A stretch of DNA of 64,000 nucleotides from CBDCBA01 sp965214125. Its GTDB lineage: Bacteria > Planctomycetota > Phycisphaerae > Tepidisphaerales > Tepidisphaeraceae. How positions within the stretch are numbered: position 1 is the stretch's first letter; each line of letters begins with the position of its first letter. The notes below the pieces were generated by a model. That model saw only the letters and a program-made list of their open reading frames with translations, did no database searches and was not told the DNA's origin. The position numbers and the translations under genes are program-made. Below, piece after piece: positions 33,213 to 41,497 of this stretch. The stretch is from the NCBI GenBank assembly GCA_965214125.1, contig CBDCBA010000032.1, forward strand, positions 62,001-126,000, in the 5' to 3' direction.

Positions 33213-33735
33213 GGGCGCGAGCGTACCGCACCCAACAACCCGCCGCGACCGCGGCAACGTTGTCAAAGGAGTGGCGGGTGCGGCGAACCGCCTTCGGGTG
33301 GAAATCGTTCAACCCGTCCGGGCCGGCGTGCCGATACGGTTATCGGACCCGGCGCCGGCCCGGCGAAGCTTCCCCAAAATCGGGGAGGCGGCGTCGAAGG
33401 CAGGACCCGTCACCCCCGCCCCGGCCGACGTTCGGCCTGGGGCGAGACGCCACGGAGGGCGTCGAATCGCCACGGAGGGCGGTTGGGTCGGCGGGGCCGG
33501 GTCAGGCAACCGGCCGGTTCCGGTTCCCAGCGGCGTGAGCAAGCCAGGGCAATTCCCGTGTGACGCGCGGGCGGTTGCCTGATAAGCTTGTCGCGACGCC
33601 GATCCGCCGGACGGTGGCGAGCTTCGCTCTGTCGCCGTGCCGAACGACCGGTCCACTGGAACCGCCCGACCCCTCCGATCGAGTGCCTTGGCCGCCCGCC
33701 CTTTGCGGCGCGGCCCCGACCTTCGGGAGTCGGTC
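33213..33735. other. divergent intergenic region upstream of lpxA
   Basis: About 520 bp between divergently read genes. It contains a small direct repeat, CGCCACGGAGGGCG at 33448-33461 and again at 33468-33481 (20-bp period). No ORF with family support is seen. A GGAG site at 33726-33729 precedes the lpxA start. Confidence 0.4.
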
Positions 33736-34830
33736 ATGTTGGCGGCCACTGCCATGTCCAAGCTCTTCGACAGCCTTACCGGGTATTTCTTCTCGGGCAA
33801 CGCGACCACCGCCTCCGCCGGCTACGCCGCCGCGGACGGCGATTCGGTCGATGAGTTCGCCGCCGGCGTCGCACGCTCGCCCCGCCTGCGCGACCGCCTG
33901 CTCCTGCGCCGGCCCGTCAGCCGCGAGGTCCACCGCGGCCCCGGCGCTTCGCGCCCGGCGCCCGTGGCCCCCAGCGCCGGCCACGCCGGCGGGCTCAAGC
34001 CGTGGGGCGACGACTTCGTCGCCTCGCCCCGCATCCACCCGCTGGCCGTCATCGACCCCCGCGCCGACCTCGCGCCCGACGTCGCGGTCGGCCCCTTCTG
34101 CGTGATCGGCCCCCACGTCAGCATCGGCCCCGGCTGCCGGCTGATGAACAACGTCACCATCCTCGGCCACACGACCATCGGGTCCGACAACGTCTTTCAC
34201 CCCAACTGCGTGATCGGCAACGACCCGCAGGACAAAAAGTTCCGCGGCGAGGAGACCCGCGTCACGCTCGGCGACCGCAACATCGTCCGCGAGGCCGTCA
34301 CGATCCACAGCGGCACGCAGGTCGGCGGCGGGCTTACCCGCGTGGGCGACGACAACCTCCTGATGGTCAACGCCCACATCGGCCACGACGCGATCGTCGG
34401 CAGCGGGTGTGTGATCGGCAACAACGTCATGCTCGCCGGCCACGTCCAGATCGGCAACCGCGTCAGCATGATGGGCGGCTCGGCATGCCACCACTTCGTC
34501 ACGGTCGGCGACCTGGCCTTCATCGGCGGGTACAGCCAGATCCACACCGACATTCCCCCCTACGTGAAGGTCGACGGCGAGGACCGCATCCGCGACGTGA
34601 ACGGCATCGGCCTCCGCCGCGCCGGCGGCTTCAGCGATGAGGACATCGCCGCCCTGCAGTTCACCGTCCGCCGGATGTTCGTCTCGAAAAAGCAGCCCGT
34701 GAGCGTGGTCATCCGCGAGATGCTCGCCGACCCCAAGCTCAACCCGCGTTGCCGCGAGGTCATCGACACGATCCGCCGCCGCGCCCTCGGCAAGCACGGC
34801 CGCTTCCTCGAAGGCAATCGCCTCCGCTAA
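33736..34830 (+). CDS. lpxA: UDP-N-acetylglucosamine O-acyltransferase with N-terminal extension
   Basis: A 364-residue protein. From about residue 98 (IHPLAVIDPRADLAPDVAVG) it is a left-handed beta-helix of hexapeptide repeats. It has the LpxA marks VNAHIGHDAIVGSG, holding the catalytic His, then SACHHFVTVGD, and a helical C-terminus starting at VNGIGLRRAGGFS. Core length (about 267) is normal, and it carries out the first lipid A step, acylation of UDP-GlcNAc. The first 97 residues, Ala/Arg/Pro-rich with LFDSLTGYFFSG, are not part of any LpxA I know. A GGAG site 6 nt before ATG 33736 supports this start, with 33754 as an alternative. lpxA is split from lpxC-fabZ by a gene on the other strand. 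Confidence 0.88.
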   Translation: MLAATAMSKLFDSLTGYFFSGNATTASAGYAAADGDSVDEFAAGVARSPRLRDRLLLRRPVSREVHRGPGASRPAPVAPSAGHAGGLKPWGDDFVASPRIHPLAVIDPRADLAPDVAVGPFCVIGPHVSIGPGCRLMNNVTILGHTTIGSDNVFHPNCVIGNDPQDKKFRGEETRVTLGDRNIVREAVTIHSGTQVGGGLTRVGDDNLLMVNAHIGHDAIVGSGCVIGNNVMLAGHVQIGNRVSMMGGSACHHFVTVGDLAFIGGYSQIHTDIPPYVKVDGEDRIRDVNGIGLRRAGGFSDEDIAALQFTVRRMFVSKKQPVSVVIREMLADPKLNPRCREVIDTIRRRALGKHGRFLEGNRLR

Positions 34831-35362
34831 TATCTCCCCCGCCCGTCATCTCGCACGCAAAGCAGCAGCCCCGATCGCGCACATCGGGACTGCGTTGGTG
34901 AGTGGACTTAAACGGGCTGCCTCCTCAGTGCGTTAGGGGTAGCCGCGGACCCTGGTCCGCGTTTCGGATCCGGGGTGGTCCCCAACGCGCGGAGCAAGCT
35001 CCGCGGCTACCAAAGAATCGGCGCGGGGAGCCGTGATGCCGGTGGCTCTCGCCCTCGCTCCTGCCTGGGGAATCCCGCAGCGGGACCATAACATCTGGTG
35101 TACAATGCCGTCCCAAGGCCCGGAAGAGGCCGAGCCCGTCACCACCGCCGCGACTGCGCAGGTCCCGTCGTGGCAGGCCTCTTCCCCGCCGGGCAGGTTC
35201 GTGTGACCTTGCCCGCGCGTCGCCCGGCCGCTCCGACTGCTGGATCGTCCGCCGAACGCACCGTTTTCGGTTGCTGTCGTCGTCGGAGTTCCCATTTCCG
35301 AATCACCTTCTCCCCGCCGTGAGGGCGGGTCGAGCAACGGGCATGTTCCCCAGCCATCGCGG
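34831..35362. other. long non-coding stretch with repeat A2
   Basis: About 530 bp between lpxA and the nucleoside hydrolase-like gene. It holds a weak hairpin near 34868-34892 (GCAGCCCCGAT with ATCGGGACTGC), the family A repeat at 34938-35011, and otherwise no supported gene. The reading frame of the hydrolase stays open back through about 35300 without a clear start. Confidence 0.4.
34938..35011. repeat. composite inverted repeat, family A, copy 2
   Basis: A 74-bp element with outer arms GGTAGCCGCGGA and TCCGCGGCTACC. The left arm folds as GCGGACC/GGTCCGC and the right arm as GCGGAG-caag-CTCCGC. It is nearly identical in its ends to 45090-45163 and 1573-1647, while the spacer differs. Confidence 0.88.
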
Positions 35363-36430
35363 GTGGTGTATGACTGCGCCATCGGCGAGTTCATCGACGA
35401 CGCCCTCGCGCTGGCGTTGCTGCTGCGCAGCAAGAGCCTTCAGGTCGCGGCCGTGACGAGCGTGCAGGGCGATCTGGCCGCCCGAGGGGCGCTTGCCTGG
35501 GAGATGGTCGAGGCCGCCCACGGGTGGAACAACCTGATCCCGGTGTTGGGCGGCTGCCGCGGCAGCCTGGCGAGCCTTGCCGCCGACGGCCTCGACGGCC
35601 GCACCTTCACCTATGGCCCCCACGCGGGCAAGCGCGTTCACGGCCGTGTGGGGGCGACGCCCGACACCGGCATCGAGATGCTCGCGTTCGGCGTGAGCCT
35701 GACCTCCATCCTTGCCGCGGGCCCCTTGACGAACATCGCGATTGCCCTCGCGATGGAGCCGGAAACGGCGATCGGCCGGCGCTTCTACGCCGCCGTGGGC
35801 CACCTCAACGACAGCGACACGCCCGACCGCACCGTGCGCGACGACCCGGAGGCGGCCTTCCTCGCCCTGTCGAGCGGCACGCCGGCGCGGCTGATTCCGG
35901 TCGACTTCTCCGACCGCTTCAGCTTCGACGACGACGATTTCCGCCGCCTGTCGCGCCTGGAGAACGGCGGGCATCTGGTCGAGCGGCTGCTGCGCTACCG
36001 GCGGCAGGCCATCGCTGCGGGCCAGCCGCGCGAGACGCGGCTGCGCAGCACGCTAATGGTGGTGGCCGCGGAGAAGCCCGAGTTCTTCCAGTGGCAACGC
36101 GGCACGATGCGCGTGGAGCTGCACGACGGCCCACGCTACGGCCACGCCCGATTCGAGGCGCACGCCGACGGCCCGCACGAGGTCGCCGTGGCCGTGCAGG
36201 CGAACCACGTCCCGCAAGTTCATCCTCGACCGCCTCGGCGACGGCCCGGTCGACGCCCCGCTCGTGACCGGGTGACGGTCGCACAATTTGCCAGATGTTC
36301 GCGTTCAACGCGGCGTTGGAAGCGGGTTCAGCGCCGCGATGATCTTCGGGGCGGTGAACCGTTGTGGGCTTGGTTCAAGCGTACTTTAATCCGCAGCCTC
36401 TCCGTTAAAGCAAATCGGGTTTTGCTTTAA
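35363..36430 (+). CDS. nucleoside hydrolase-like protein with a probable C-terminal frameshift
   Basis: The ORF encodes 355 residues from a GTG start. Its first 280 resemble inosine-uridine nucleoside hydrolases: an N-terminal acidic motif YDCAIGEFIDDALALALLL, AAGPLTNIAIALAMEPE near residue 115, and a DDPEAAFLAL segment. The usual Ca-binding D-x-D-x-G-x-D-D motif is altered here (the second Asp is Ala and the spacing is longer), so catalysis is doubtful. After about position 36205 the frame turns into low-quality Arg/Pro-rich sequence. Shifting by one base gives RKFILDRLGDGPVDAPLVTG and a stop at 36273-36275, the expected family end. I therefore think the true gene ended at 36275 and carries a one-base insertion, biological or technical. 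Confidence 0.6.
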   Translation: MVYDCAIGEFIDDALALALLLRSKSLQVAAVTSVQGDLAARGALAWEMVEAAHGWNNLIPVLGGCRGSLASLAADGLDGRTFTYGPHAGKRVHGRVGATPDTGIEMLAFGVSLTSILAAGPLTNIAIALAMEPETAIGRRFYAAVGHLNDSDTPDRTVRDDPEAAFLALSSGTPARLIPVDFSDRFSFDDDDFRRLSRLENGGHLVERLLRYRRQAIAAGQPRETRLRSTLMVVAAEKPEFFQWQRGTMRVELHDGPRYGHARFEAHADGPHEVAVAVQANHVPQVHPRPPRRRPGRRPARDRVTVAQFARCSRSTRRWKRVQRRDDLRGGEPLWAWFKRTLIRSLSVKANRVLL

Positions 36431-36435
36431 CGGAG
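36400..36435. terminator. perfect 15-bp hairpin between convergent genes
   Basis: CTCCGTTAAAGCAAA (36400-36414) pairs exactly with TTTGCTTTAACGGAG (36421-36435) over a 6-nt loop. It sits between the nucleoside hydrolase-like gene and fpr, which converge, and could end transcription from both sides. The T-rich right arm of the stem stands in for a tail, but there is no separate U-tract. The nominal hydrolase ORF runs into it, further evidence that the ORF end is an artefact. Confidence 0.55.
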
Positions 36436-36479
36436 CGGTCGGGAACGACTGCGTCTTGTGGCGGGGCCGGCCGCCGCCA

Positions 36480-37346
36480 TTACCAGTACTTCTCAAAGTG
36501 CAGGTTCCCGTCCGGGTGCTCGCGGTCCTTCGGCGTGAAGCCGCGGGAGACAAGGTGGGCCGTCAGGTCGTCGATCATCGCCGGGTTGCCGCAGAGAAAG
36601 ACGTGGCACCCCTCGGGGCTCAGCGGCACGCCGGCGAGGTCGGCGAAGGTGCTCTCCTCCACGGCCACGTTCACGCGGCCGCGCAGGCCGAACCAGTCGG
36701 TTTCCCGCGTCGGCTCGGGCTCGCGGCTGCACGTGGGGATGTAGGTGATCGTCTCGTCCTTCGCCGCCAGCTCTTCCAGCTCGCCGCGGTAGCCCAGGTC
36801 GGCGCAGAAGCGCGTGCCGTGGACGATCACGAAGCGCTCCCACCGGCCGGTCTCGCGGTAGGTTTTGAGCATCGCCATGAACGGCGCCAGCCCCGTGCCG
36901 GTGGCGACGGCCACGAACGTCTTGCCGCCCGGCACGCCGTCGAGGGTGAACTTGCCCTTGCACTTGGGCGCCACGTACAGGCGGTCGCCCTCGTCGAGCT
37001 TCCACGCGAGCGGCGTGAACGCCCCGTCGGGCACGAGGGCGAGGTAGAACTCGAGCCCGTCCTGGTCGAGCGACGACGACCCGATTGAGTAAGGCCGCAG
37101 GATCAGCTTGGCGAGGCCCTTCTTCTTGGCCTGTTCCTGGCCCAGCGGCGTGTCGGGGTTGGGCAGGACGCCGAGGGTGGCGTACTGGCCGGGCTTGAAG
37201 TCGGGCACGCCGCCGTCGGGCAGCACGCGGATGATGGCGAGCTCGTCGGTCAGGATCTCCTTGGAAACGAGCGTGGCGTTGTAGAGCGCGGCCTGCTCGT
37301 CGGCGCGGGCGGAGTCGGGGGCGGTGATGGCGCTGGGGTCGGTCAT
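36480..37346 (-). CDS. fpr: ferredoxin/flavodoxin-NADP+ reductase
   Basis: A 288-residue flavoprotein. The FAD domain has LRPYSIGSSSL (R-x-Y-S/T FAD motif) and YLALVPDGAFTPLAWKLDEGD. The NADP domain has VATGTGLAPFMAML and CHVFLCGNPAMIDDL. It ends in FEKYW, an aromatic C-terminus of the bacterial Fpr type. It exchanges electrons between NADPH and ferredoxin or flavodoxin in the cytoplasm. ATG at 37346 (MTDPSAITAPDSARADEQ) is the start; upstream in-frame sequence crosses repeat G. Convergent with the nucleoside hydrolase-like gene. Confidence 0.9.
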   Translation of the reverse strand: MTDPSAITAPDSARADEQAALYNATLVSKEILTDELAIIRVLPDGGVPDFKPGQYATLGVLPNPDTPLGQEQAKKKGLAKLILRPYSIGSSSLDQDGLEFYLALVPDGAFTPLAWKLDEGDRLYVAPKCKGKFTLDGVPGGKTFVAVATGTGLAPFMAMLKTYRETGRWERFVIVHGTRFCADLGYRGELEELAAKDETITYIPTCSREPEPTRETDWFGLRGRVNVAVEESTFADLAGVPLSPEGCHVFLCGNPAMIDDLTAHLVSRGFTPKDREHPDGNLHFEKYW

Positions 37347-37431
37347 CGGGGGGCGGATTGTTCGGGCGACAACCGGCGGGTCAACCACCCGCCGCCGTTG
37401 GTGGACAAGAAGGGATGCGGTCTGCCAGAGC

Positions 37432-37493
37432 CGGGTGCCACTGCATTCTTGCAGTGGGCCGACCCAGACACTGCAAAGATGCAGTGGCACCCG
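37432..37493. repeat. composite inverted repeat, family G
   Basis: Outer arms CGGGTGCCACTGCAT and ATGCAGTGGCACCCG are perfectly complementary (15 bp). Each arm also folds by itself (CCACTGCA-ttct-TGCAGTGG and CACTGCA-aaga-TGCAGTG). It is followed at about 37497-37555 by degenerate family C words (GTCGCGGCT.. GACCGCGACTCG). It lies between the divergent fpr and thioredoxin-like genes. Confidence 0.85.
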
Positions 37494-37597
37494 AGATGAG
37501 TCGCGGCTGACGCGGTTGCAACAACCCTCGACCGCGACTCGTTGCGGCGCGGCTACCCGCCCGTTCGCGTGGTCGGCTGTCCCTACGCTCGGTCACG

Positions 37598-38125
37598 ATG
37601 GCGAGCGATTTGACCGTGCCTGTGGATTCCGGCGATCACGTCCGCGGCGACGCCGACGGCCGCGTGGCCCTCGTGGAGTACGGCGACTACGAGTGCCCGA
37701 CCTGCGCCGCGACGCACCCGCTCGTCGAGCGCGTGCTGGCGGAGGTGCCGGGCGTCCGGTTCGCGTTTCGCCACTTCCCGCTGACGAGCGTTCACCCGCA
37801 CGCAAGCATGGCCGCCCAGGCGGCCGAGGCGGCGGCGGCGCAAGGGAAGTTCTGGCCGATGCACGACGCGCTCTACAAGCGTCCCGGCGGGTTGGAGCTC
37901 GACGACCTCGATCGCCTTGCCCTGCGGCTTGGGCTGGAGGTTTACCAGTTTCAGAGTGATCTCACGCGGGGCCTCTACGCCGCCAAGGTACGCCGCGACA
38001 CCGAAGGTGGCCGCGCAAGTGGCGTCACCGGCACGCCGACGTTCTTTCTAAACGGGCAACGGCTGTCGAAGGATGTGCTGAACGCGGACGCCTTGCTGAC
38101 CGCGGTCCGTGACGCCAGTCGTTGA
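37598..38125 (+). CDS. DsbA/DSBA-like thiol oxidoreductase, cytoplasmic form
   Basis: A 175-residue thioredoxin-fold protein with active site YECPTCAATHP (CPTC) near residue 33, a helical insertion RFAFRHFPLTSVHPHASMAA, and a cis-Pro loop GVTGTPTFFLNGQRL near residue 150. It resembles NhaA-C/DsbA-like proteins (thioredoxin_4). There is no signal peptide, so unlike classic DsbA it should act in the cytoplasm. It is convergent with the NlpC/P60-like gene, stops only 6 bp apart. Confidence 0.85.
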   Translation: MASDLTVPVDSGDHVRGDADGRVALVEYGDYECPTCAATHPLVERVLAEVPGVRFAFRHFPLTSVHPHASMAAQAAEAAAAQGKFWPMHDALYKRPGGLELDDLDRLALRLGLEVYQFQSDLTRGLYAAKVRRDTEGGRASGVTGTPTFFLNGQRLSKDVLNADALLTAVRDASR

Positions 38126-38131
38126 AGCCAG

Positions 38132-38740
38132 CTACGGCGTCAGCCGCGCGATGTAGATGCGGCGATTCTTCCCTTCGATCAGTCGAAGCGGGTCATCGGC
38201 CGTGCCGATTCCGCCGGTCGATTTGTGCGAACCGAACAGCCGCGCCCCGCGCACGGGCGGGCCGCCTTCGACGGGGACTTGTTCGATCGCTTCGATGAGT
38301 GCCGCGTGGCCCTCCCACTTGCCGCTGGCGCGCTTCATCCAGAACTGCACGAAGTCGCCCGGCTGCGCCTCGGCAAGCGAGATGACCCTTCCCATCCCCG
38401 CTTCGGGAAGCGCGCTGCCCACGCCGCGGATCGAAGGTTCACCCGCCTCAACGAGTTCGGCGAGCTTGGCGAGTTGTTCCTCCGGGAGTGCGATCAGCAC
38501 GCCCTTTCGCGTGGTGGCAGGCAGTTGTTCGCCGCGTAGATGCTCGATGGCCGCAACGAGGAACTGCACGCAGTCGATCTGCTTTTCACTGGCTTTGGAC
38601 CCGTAGGACCAATCTGAAAACTCCTTTGCCGCCCACGCCTTGAGCGCCGGCACATCGACCGCCTTGGTGTCGACGCGCGCGGCGAACCCCGTGGCCACTG
38701 CGATGGCCGCCAGGATCGGGAAGATGAGAACCAATCGCAT
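38132..38740 (-). CDS. secreted NlpC/P60-like protein
   Basis: A 202-residue protein with signal peptide MRLVLIFPILAAIAVATGFAA. The mature part carries a Cys in KQIDCVQFLVAAIEHLRG near residue 55 and a later GDFVQFWMKRASGKWEGHAALIEAI segment with His near residue 140. This Cys...GDFV...GHAALIE order is that of papain-like NlpC/P60 amidases, which cut peptidoglycan peptides or related amides. The third polar residue cannot be fixed by eye, so catalysis is likely but not certain. ATG at 38740 starts the signal peptide. It is divergent from hldE by about 90 bp. Confidence 0.65.
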   Translation of the reverse strand: MRLVLIFPILAAIAVATGFAARVDTKAVDVPALKAWAAKEFSDWSYGSKASEKQIDCVQFLVAAIEHLRGEQLPATTRKGVLIALPEEQLAKLAELVEAGEPSIRGVGSALPEAGMGRVISLAEAQPGDFVQFWMKRASGKWEGHAALIEAIEQVPVEGGPPVRGARLFGSHKSTGGIGTADDPLRLIEGKNRRIYIARLTP

Positions 38741-38828
38741 GCCTAGCTCCTTCGTGTTCCGAGCCTTGAATGAATCGGCGCAGGCTAGCGAAGATCGCGA
38801 CGATCCGGTGCGCTTAAACTCGACCCAG

Positions 38829-40328
38829 ATGCCCAGCGGACTCGCCGACATCGTTGCCCGACTCGATGACGCGCACGATCGGCGGCGTGCGGTGGTGGTC
38901 GGCGACTACATGCTCGACCGCTACCTCTTCGGCAAGACCGGCCGCGTCAGCCCGGAGGCGCCCATCCCCGTGCTCCACTTTCAGCGCGAGGAGGACCGTT
39001 TGGGCGGAACGGGTTTCGTCGTGGCGGCGCTCGTGGCGCTGGGCGTGCCGGTGCGGGCCGTCGGCGCGGTCGGGCCGGACGATGCGGGGCGGAAGTTGCG
39101 GCAAAAGCTGGGAGAACTGGCGGGCGTGGACGTCGCCCTCGTCGACACCCCCGGCCGGCCCACCGTCGAGAAGGTCCGCTTGCTCGGCAGCAGCGAGGAC
39201 CGGGCGCACCAGCAGATGATCCGCCTCGACGTCGAGAACCCGACGCCTCTCGACGGCGACGCGGCGGACGCGCTGGTCGCGGCGGCGGTCGACGGACTCG
39301 ACGGCGCGGGCGCGCTCGTGCTAGAGGATTACGACAAGGGCGTGCTCTCGCCCGACGTGTGCGGCCGCCTGATCGCCGCGGCGCGTGAGCGTGGCGTGCC
39401 GGTGTTGGTCGACCCGGCGCGTGTGGACGACTTCGGCAAATACCGCGGGGCAACGCTGCTCAAGGCCAACCGTATCGAGGCCGAGCGCTGCGTGGGCGGC
39501 CCGGTGCGAACGGCCGATCAGGTCGACGCCGCCGCGACGAAAATGCTGGCCGACCTCGACCTCGACGCGCTCATCATCACGCTCAACGACGAGGGCAGTC
39601 ACCTTGCCACAATCGACGGCGAGCGTGGGCTGCTGGAGAGTCGCCCCCGGCAGGTCGCCGACGCGACGGGCGCGGGCGACACCGTGCTTGCCGCCCTGTG
39701 CGCCGCGCGGCTGGTCGGGGCGAGCTGGCACGATGCCCTCGCGCTGGCGAACGTGGCCGCCGGTTTGGAGGTCGAGCGCCTCGGCTGCGTGCCGGTGACG
39801 GCCCAGGAGATCGCCGCCGACCTGCGCGGCGAGCACGCGCGGTCCGGGGCCAAACACCAATCGCTCGACCGCCTGCGCGCCCGCTTGTCGCGCGAGCGTG
39901 CCGCGGGCCGGCGGATCGTCTTCACGAACGGCTGCTTCGACTTGCTCCACCTGGGCCACGTGAGCTACTTCCGCTACGCCAAGGCGCAGGGCGATCTGCT
40001 CGTCGTGGGAGTCAACACCGACGCCAGCATCCGTCGCCTGAAGGGGGACAAGCGCCCCATCGCCAGCCTCGACGACCGCCTCGGCGTGCTGGCGGAACTG
40101 GAGAGCATCGACTACCTCGTCACCTTCGACACCGACACGCCGCTGGAACTCATCGAGGCGATCCGCCCGGACGTCTTGGTGAAGGGGGCGGACTATCAGA
40201 AGGAGCAGGTCGTCGGCTGGGAGATCGTTGAGCGCACCGGCGGCCGCGTAGCACTGGCCCCGCTGGTCGAAGGGCGCAGCACGAGCAACGTGATCGGGCG
40301 GATTATCGATGCGTACGGGAGCACGTAG
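38829..40328 (+). CDS. hldE: bifunctional heptose 7-phosphate kinase / heptose 1-phosphate adenylyltransferase
   Basis: A 499-residue two-domain enzyme making ADP-heptose for the lipopolysaccharide core. The kinase half is a PfkB/ribokinase fold with VVVGDYMLDRYLFGKTGRVS, SPEAPIPVLHF and the anion-hole/ATP motif DATGAGDTVLAAL near residue 280. The adenylyltransferase half starts near 355 with IVFTNGCFDLLHLGHVSYF (HxGH motif) and continues with VGVNTDASIRRLKGDKRPI. The length matches E. coli HldE (477) closely. With lpxC-fabZ and lpxA it argues for a heptose-bearing LPS. ATG at 38829. Confidence 0.92.
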   Translation: MPSGLADIVARLDDAHDRRRAVVVGDYMLDRYLFGKTGRVSPEAPIPVLHFQREEDRLGGTGFVVAALVALGVPVRAVGAVGPDDAGRKLRQKLGELAGVDVALVDTPGRPTVEKVRLLGSSEDRAHQQMIRLDVENPTPLDGDAADALVAAAVDGLDGAGALVLEDYDKGVLSPDVCGRLIAAARERGVPVLVDPARVDDFGKYRGATLLKANRIEAERCVGGPVRTADQVDAAATKMLADLDLDALIITLNDEGSHLATIDGERGLLESRPRQVADATGAGDTVLAALCAARLVGASWHDALALANVAAGLEVERLGCVPVTAQEIAADLRGEHARSGAKHQSLDRLRARLSRERAAGRRIVFTNGCFDLLHLGHVSYFRYAKAQGDLLVVGVNTDASIRRLKGDKRPIASLDDRLGVLAELESIDYLVTFDTDTPLELIEAIRPDVLVKGADYQKEQVVGWEIVERTGGRVALAPLVEGRSTSNVIGRIIDAYGST

Positions 40329-40351
40329 ACGTGCGACGGGATTCACAGGCG

Positions 40352-40507
40352 TCACGCTGTGATGACGATGCCTTTTGCCGCGCGCTTGCGGCGCAGCCCG
40401 CGCAGCTTGGCGACCGCGGCTGGGCTCGGCACAGCTTGGCCGCGCTCCCAGCGGCTGACGCTAATTTTGTCGACCCCGAGCTTGTCGGCGAGCTCGGCTT
40501 GGGTCAT
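40352..40507 (-). CDS. short XRE-type helix-turn-helix protein, antisense to the MscS gene leader
   Basis: The minus strand encodes MTQAELADKLGVDKISVSRW followed by ERGQAVPSPAAVAKLRGLRR, a clean XRE/Cro HTH of 51 residues from ATG 40507. A TTG at 40513, or rarer starts further up, could add a few residues of a helical leader (GSGAETFRAALS). It is the C-terminal part of a longer open frame that has no other merit. The strong HTH match argues that this strand, not the opposite one, codes here, which in turn limits where the mechanosensitive channel gene can start. It may be an orphan regulator or an antitoxin remnant. Confidence 0.6.
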   Translation of the reverse strand: MTQAELADKLGVDKISVSRWERGQAVPSPAAVAKLRGLRRKRAAKGIVITA

Positions 40508-40553
40508 GGACAAGGCGGCGCGGAAGGTCTCTGCTCCGCTACCGTGTTCGGCA

Positions 40554-41378
40554 ATGTTGGAGTTGATGCAGGACTCGCCCGATCTTCCGTCGACCACCCC
40601 CGCCACGCAGGCGGCGGTGCAGGGGGAGGTGCCGGCGCAGGTCACGCTCGTCCTGCCGAGCGATGCGCCCATCGAGGTCGTGCCGTCGACCACGACGCCC
40701 GCCGCCCCGCCGCCGCCGCCGCCGCCTTCGGAGCAGGTGCAGCAGGTCTTGCACCAACTCACCAGCCCCGAGTGGTGGGACGCGGCCGTCGAGCGGGCGA
40801 TCGTCGTCGGCATCGTGGCGTTGGCGGCGATCGTCGTGCTCCGCATGGGAAGGCGGCTGATCCTGGGGATCCAGCGCTCGCGTAACCTGCCCGACGCGGC
40901 CGTGTTGCCGATCCGACGCTTCCTGCGCGTCACGATCCTGATCCTGGCGTTGCTGATCGCGCTGCAACTCGTCGGCGTGCCGATGACAACGGTCTGGACG
41001 GCCGTCAGCGGGCTGCTGGCGCTCATTGCGATTGGGTTCATCGCCGTCTGGTCGGTGCTGAGCAACGCGATGTGCTCGTTTTTGCTGATGATCTTCAAGC
41101 CGTTCCGCATCGGCGACATGGTGGAGATCATCGACACCGCCGCCGGGCCGAACGTGGGCGGGCGGGTGACGGACGTGACGCTGATGTTCGTGGTGCTGCG
41201 CGAGGAGGCGGGCGAGGGCGACGGCGGGCCGGCGTCGCTGATCCAGGTGCCCAACAACATCTTTTTCCAGAAGACGATTCGTCGCCGCGCCGGCCGGCGT
41301 GCAATTCCGCTGGAGATGCACGTCGACAAGCACGGCCTGATCGGCCGCGAGCAAACGCCCCCGCCTTCGGGCGGGTAA
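40554..41378 (+). CDS. MscS-family mechanosensitive channel, short
   Basis: About 274 residues. A Pro/Ala/Thr-rich N-terminal segment with a run of prolines is followed by three membrane helices (about 85-105, 125-145, 155-190) and then the MscS pore-beta signature NAMCSFLLMIFKPFRIGDMVEI. The remaining beta domain (GGRVTDVTLMFVVLRE, VPNNIFFQKTIRRR) is followed by only a short tail, so the large C-terminal vestibule of MscS is missing or reduced. It opens on membrane tension to release solutes. Starts ATG 40554 or 40566 lie just outside the antisense HTH gene; a longer reading from 40359 would overlap it and has no family similarity. Confidence 0.75.
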   Translation: MLELMQDSPDLPSTTPATQAAVQGEVPAQVTLVLPSDAPIEVVPSTTTPAAPPPPPPPSEQVQQVLHQLTSPEWWDAAVERAIVVGIVALAAIVVLRMGRRLILGIQRSRNLPDAAVLPIRRFLRVTILILALLIALQLVGVPMTTVWTAVSGLLALIAIGFIAVWSVLSNAMCSFLLMIFKPFRIGDMVEIIDTAAGPNVGGRVTDVTLMFVVLREEAGEGDGGPASLIQVPNNIFFQKTIRRRAGRRAIPLEMHVDKHGLIGREQTPPPSGG

Positions 41379-41497
41379 CGATTGGGCGCTGCGTGATTTC
41401 AGCCGCGACGATAAGTTTGCGACCAACTGCCGGTTCGTGTGTCTCTATGGCCGAGCCCGCACTTTCACCAACCGCAACTCGATTAAAGGACCTTCCC

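Noticed and set aside
40359..40553. N-terminal extension of the mechanosensitive channel to 40359
   Set aside because: This stretch is antisense to a clear HTH domain, and its plus-strand translation has no channel-family sequence.
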